Positions 4,455 through 5,305 of a stretch of 5,305 bases of DNA are shown in pieces; within the stretch, counting starts at the first letter, position 1, and each line of letters opens with the position of its first letter. Origin of the DNA: Candidatus Saccharibacteria bacterium UBA4387 (GTDB lineage Bacteria; Patescibacteriota; Saccharimonadia; Saccharimonadales; Saccharimonadaceae). The notes beneath the pieces are model-generated. The model was not told the origin of the DNA. It saw only the letters and a program-made list of their open reading frames with translations, and did not search any database. The stretch is taken from assembly GCA_002391075.1 (NCBI GenBank), contig DGRN01000023.1:1-5305 (forward strand). The letters are read 5' to 3'. The position numbers and the translations under genes were made by a program.

Positions 4455-5305
4455 TTACGTTGTTCGGTTATCTGTTTCCTTGTGGATCTCATCAATCGTA
4501 TAATAGCAGCTGCTATACTTCTCCGGCGGTACGAATGTTCCGTCGGGAAGAGTGTAGCCGTCAGGCAGATAGCGGTTGGCTATATCCACCGTCATGAGGA
4601 AATGGATATACATGCCAAATCCACTTTCGGCGGTCGTTAGATTGTCGCGATAGTAAATATGTGCCAGAGTGATAAACCCGCTATTTACCCATGCTTCCGT
4701 TACGATATTGTCGCCGTCATGATAGCTCCATTCAATCCTACTCGTAAGCTGATTAGGATCGTCAGGATAATCCGGGTCGACGGCCGGAGTCAGCGTAATG
4801 GTATCACCGATGTCGTTCTCGTATTTGATCAGCGTATCCGATGCGCAAACCTCGTGGAATCCGATTGTTCCGTACATTCTGTCCACGCATATCAGATAGA
4901 GATTCTCTACGAGATAGAAATCTATTAACGATGGGTGCTTACTGCCGCTTTTTGTAGCGAAGTAGCTGTCGAAATCGTACGTTTTTGCCCAGTCTGGGTC
5001 ATCGGTGGGCCAATTAGCAGTGCAACTACTTGGCATATCGTTGCCGTGGAAGTAGTGATACTGAATTTCTGTCGTAGTCTCAGTTGTCGTGCTTGTGGTC
5101 GTCTCGGTTGTCGTTGTTGCCGTAGTGGTAGTGCTTGTCGTGCTGGTGGTCGTCTCACTTGTCGTCGTAGTGCTTTCGCTCGTAGTGGTGGCCGAACCGA
5201 AGGGGATCGGTTCAATCTCCGAACGAGTAAAAGTCACACGCTTTGCAAGTATGAAGTCCTGCAGCTCAATGATGTCGTTGATGTCGAAAATGCCGTTGCC
5301 GTCCA
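4455..5305 (-). CDS. Extracellular protein with dockerin-like repeat, Thr-rich linker and unknown C-terminal domain (5' end outside window)
   Basis: The frame stays open to the right edge, so the GTG at 5237 is not a start. 283 codons are visible. First comes a dockerin-type calcium-binding repeat (5238-5303): DGNGIFDINDII fits the D-x-N-G-x-F-D-x-x-D loop, followed by the ELQDFILAK helix. A linker (5067-5189) has 29 Thr in 41 residues, the rest Ser, Glu and Ala. The last part, about 205 residues starting EIQYHYFHGN, has four cysteines (SSCTAN, LICVDR, EVCASD, SSCYYT) and many Asp and Tyr. I recognise no family in it, and it may be a beta-rich binding or catalytic domain. Dockerin plus Thr-rich linker is typical of Ruminococcus extracellular and cellulosome-associated proteins. 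Arginine codons are mixed (CGT, CGC, AGA, AGG, CGA) and ATA and GGA occur, unlike the CGC/CTC-biased neighbours. Horizontal transfer or a chimeric contig are both possible. A signal peptide would lie outside the window. Confidence 0.85.
   Translation of the reverse strand, partial: DGNGIFDINDIIELQDFILAKRVTFTRSEIEPIPFGSATTTSESTTTTSETTTSTTSTTTTATTTTETTTSTTTETTTEIQYHYFHGNDMPSSCTANWPTDDPDWAKTYDFDSYFATKSGSKHPSLIDFYLVENLYLICVDRMYGTIGFHEVCASDTLIKYENDIGDTITLTPAVDPDYPDDPNQLTSRIEWSYHDGDNIVTEAWVNSGFITLAHIYYRDNLTTAESGFGMYIHFLMTVDIANRYLPDGYTLPDGTFVPPEKYSSCYYTIDEIHKETDNRTT
5067..5189 (-). repeat. Threonine-rich low-complexity linker segment
   Basis: This 123-base segment encodes 41 residues, 29 of them Thr, arranged as runs of two to four Thr broken by Ser, Glu or Ala. 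All four Thr codons are used (ACG 10, ACA 7, ACC 6, ACT 6). The repetition is therefore in the protein much more than in the DNA. Such linkers are commonly O-glycosylated and keep domains apart in secreted Firmicute proteins. Confidence 0.85.
5238..5303 (-). other. Dockerin type I-like calcium-binding repeat (domain in the minus-strand gene)
   Basis: The 22 codons read DGNGIFDINDII and then ELQDFILAKR. Aligned to the dockerin loop, the Ca-binding positions 3 (D), 5 (N), 6 (G), 9 (D) and 12 (D) are all filled, with a large hydrophobic residue at position 8. Position 1 lies beyond the window. A dockerin normally has two such repeats, and this would be the second, or a lone one. Its usual partner is a cohesin domain, none of which is visible here. 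Confidence 0.75.

Noticed and set aside
5235..5237. GTG as the start of the minus-strand gene
   Set aside because: The frame continues upstream to the window edge and encodes a dockerin repeat, so this codon is an internal valine.
1..5305. CRISPR array, tRNA or rRNA genes, transposase or insertion-sequence ends
   Set aside because: I found no regularly spaced repeats, cloverleaf-like segments, rRNA-like sequence or transposase motifs on either strand.

Overview
The window looks like a chromosomal segment of a Candidate Phyla Radiation bacterium, most likely Saccharibacteria (TM7). I base this on recognising from memory several small lineage-typical proteins of unknown function (the 187-, 127-, 242- and 68-residue products). 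The short, tightly packed genes and a strong bias to CGC arginine and CTC leucine codons in the plus-strand genes are consistent with this. UGA acts as a normal stop (901-903), which argues against the UGA-glycine lineages. No database search was possible, so the taxonomic call is inference.

Layout, plus strand. Positions 1-291 hold the C-terminal end of aspartyl-tRNA synthetase, closed by a strong intrinsic terminator (298-323). A secreted protein (340-903) and a single-pass membrane protein (903-1286) follow as a translationally coupled pair. A two-pass membrane protein (1340-2068) comes next from its own TATAAT promoter. A 68-residue protein (2149-2355) has the best sigma70 promoter and the only strong Shine-Dalgarno/promoter combination in the window, and ends in a hairpin terminator. 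A LexA-type winged-helix protein without a protease domain (2484-2861) and a polyprenyl-phosphate glycosyl-1-phosphate transferase (2928-4358) complete this part. Much of it concerns the cell envelope: three exported or membrane proteins of unknown function and an enzyme that starts surface-glycan synthesis.

Layout, minus strand. From about 4400 to the right edge the character changes. A convergent, 5'-truncated gene (4455-5305) encodes a dockerin-like calcium-binding repeat, a 41-residue threonine-rich linker and a cysteine-containing C-terminal region of about 205 residues, followed by its own UUCG-loop terminator. The architecture and the mixed codon use (AGA, AGG, CGA, ATA, GGA) resemble gut Ruminococcus/Clostridia extracellular proteins more than the neighbouring genes. 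It is either a recent acquisition from a gut Firmicute or a chimeric join in a metagenomic assembly. The short stretch 4359-4403 would contain the junction. This is the most interesting point in the window.

A second theme is translation initiation. Two genes (340 and 2928) share the same geometry: a TAAAAT -10 box, six bases, then the start codon. This predicts leaderless transcripts.
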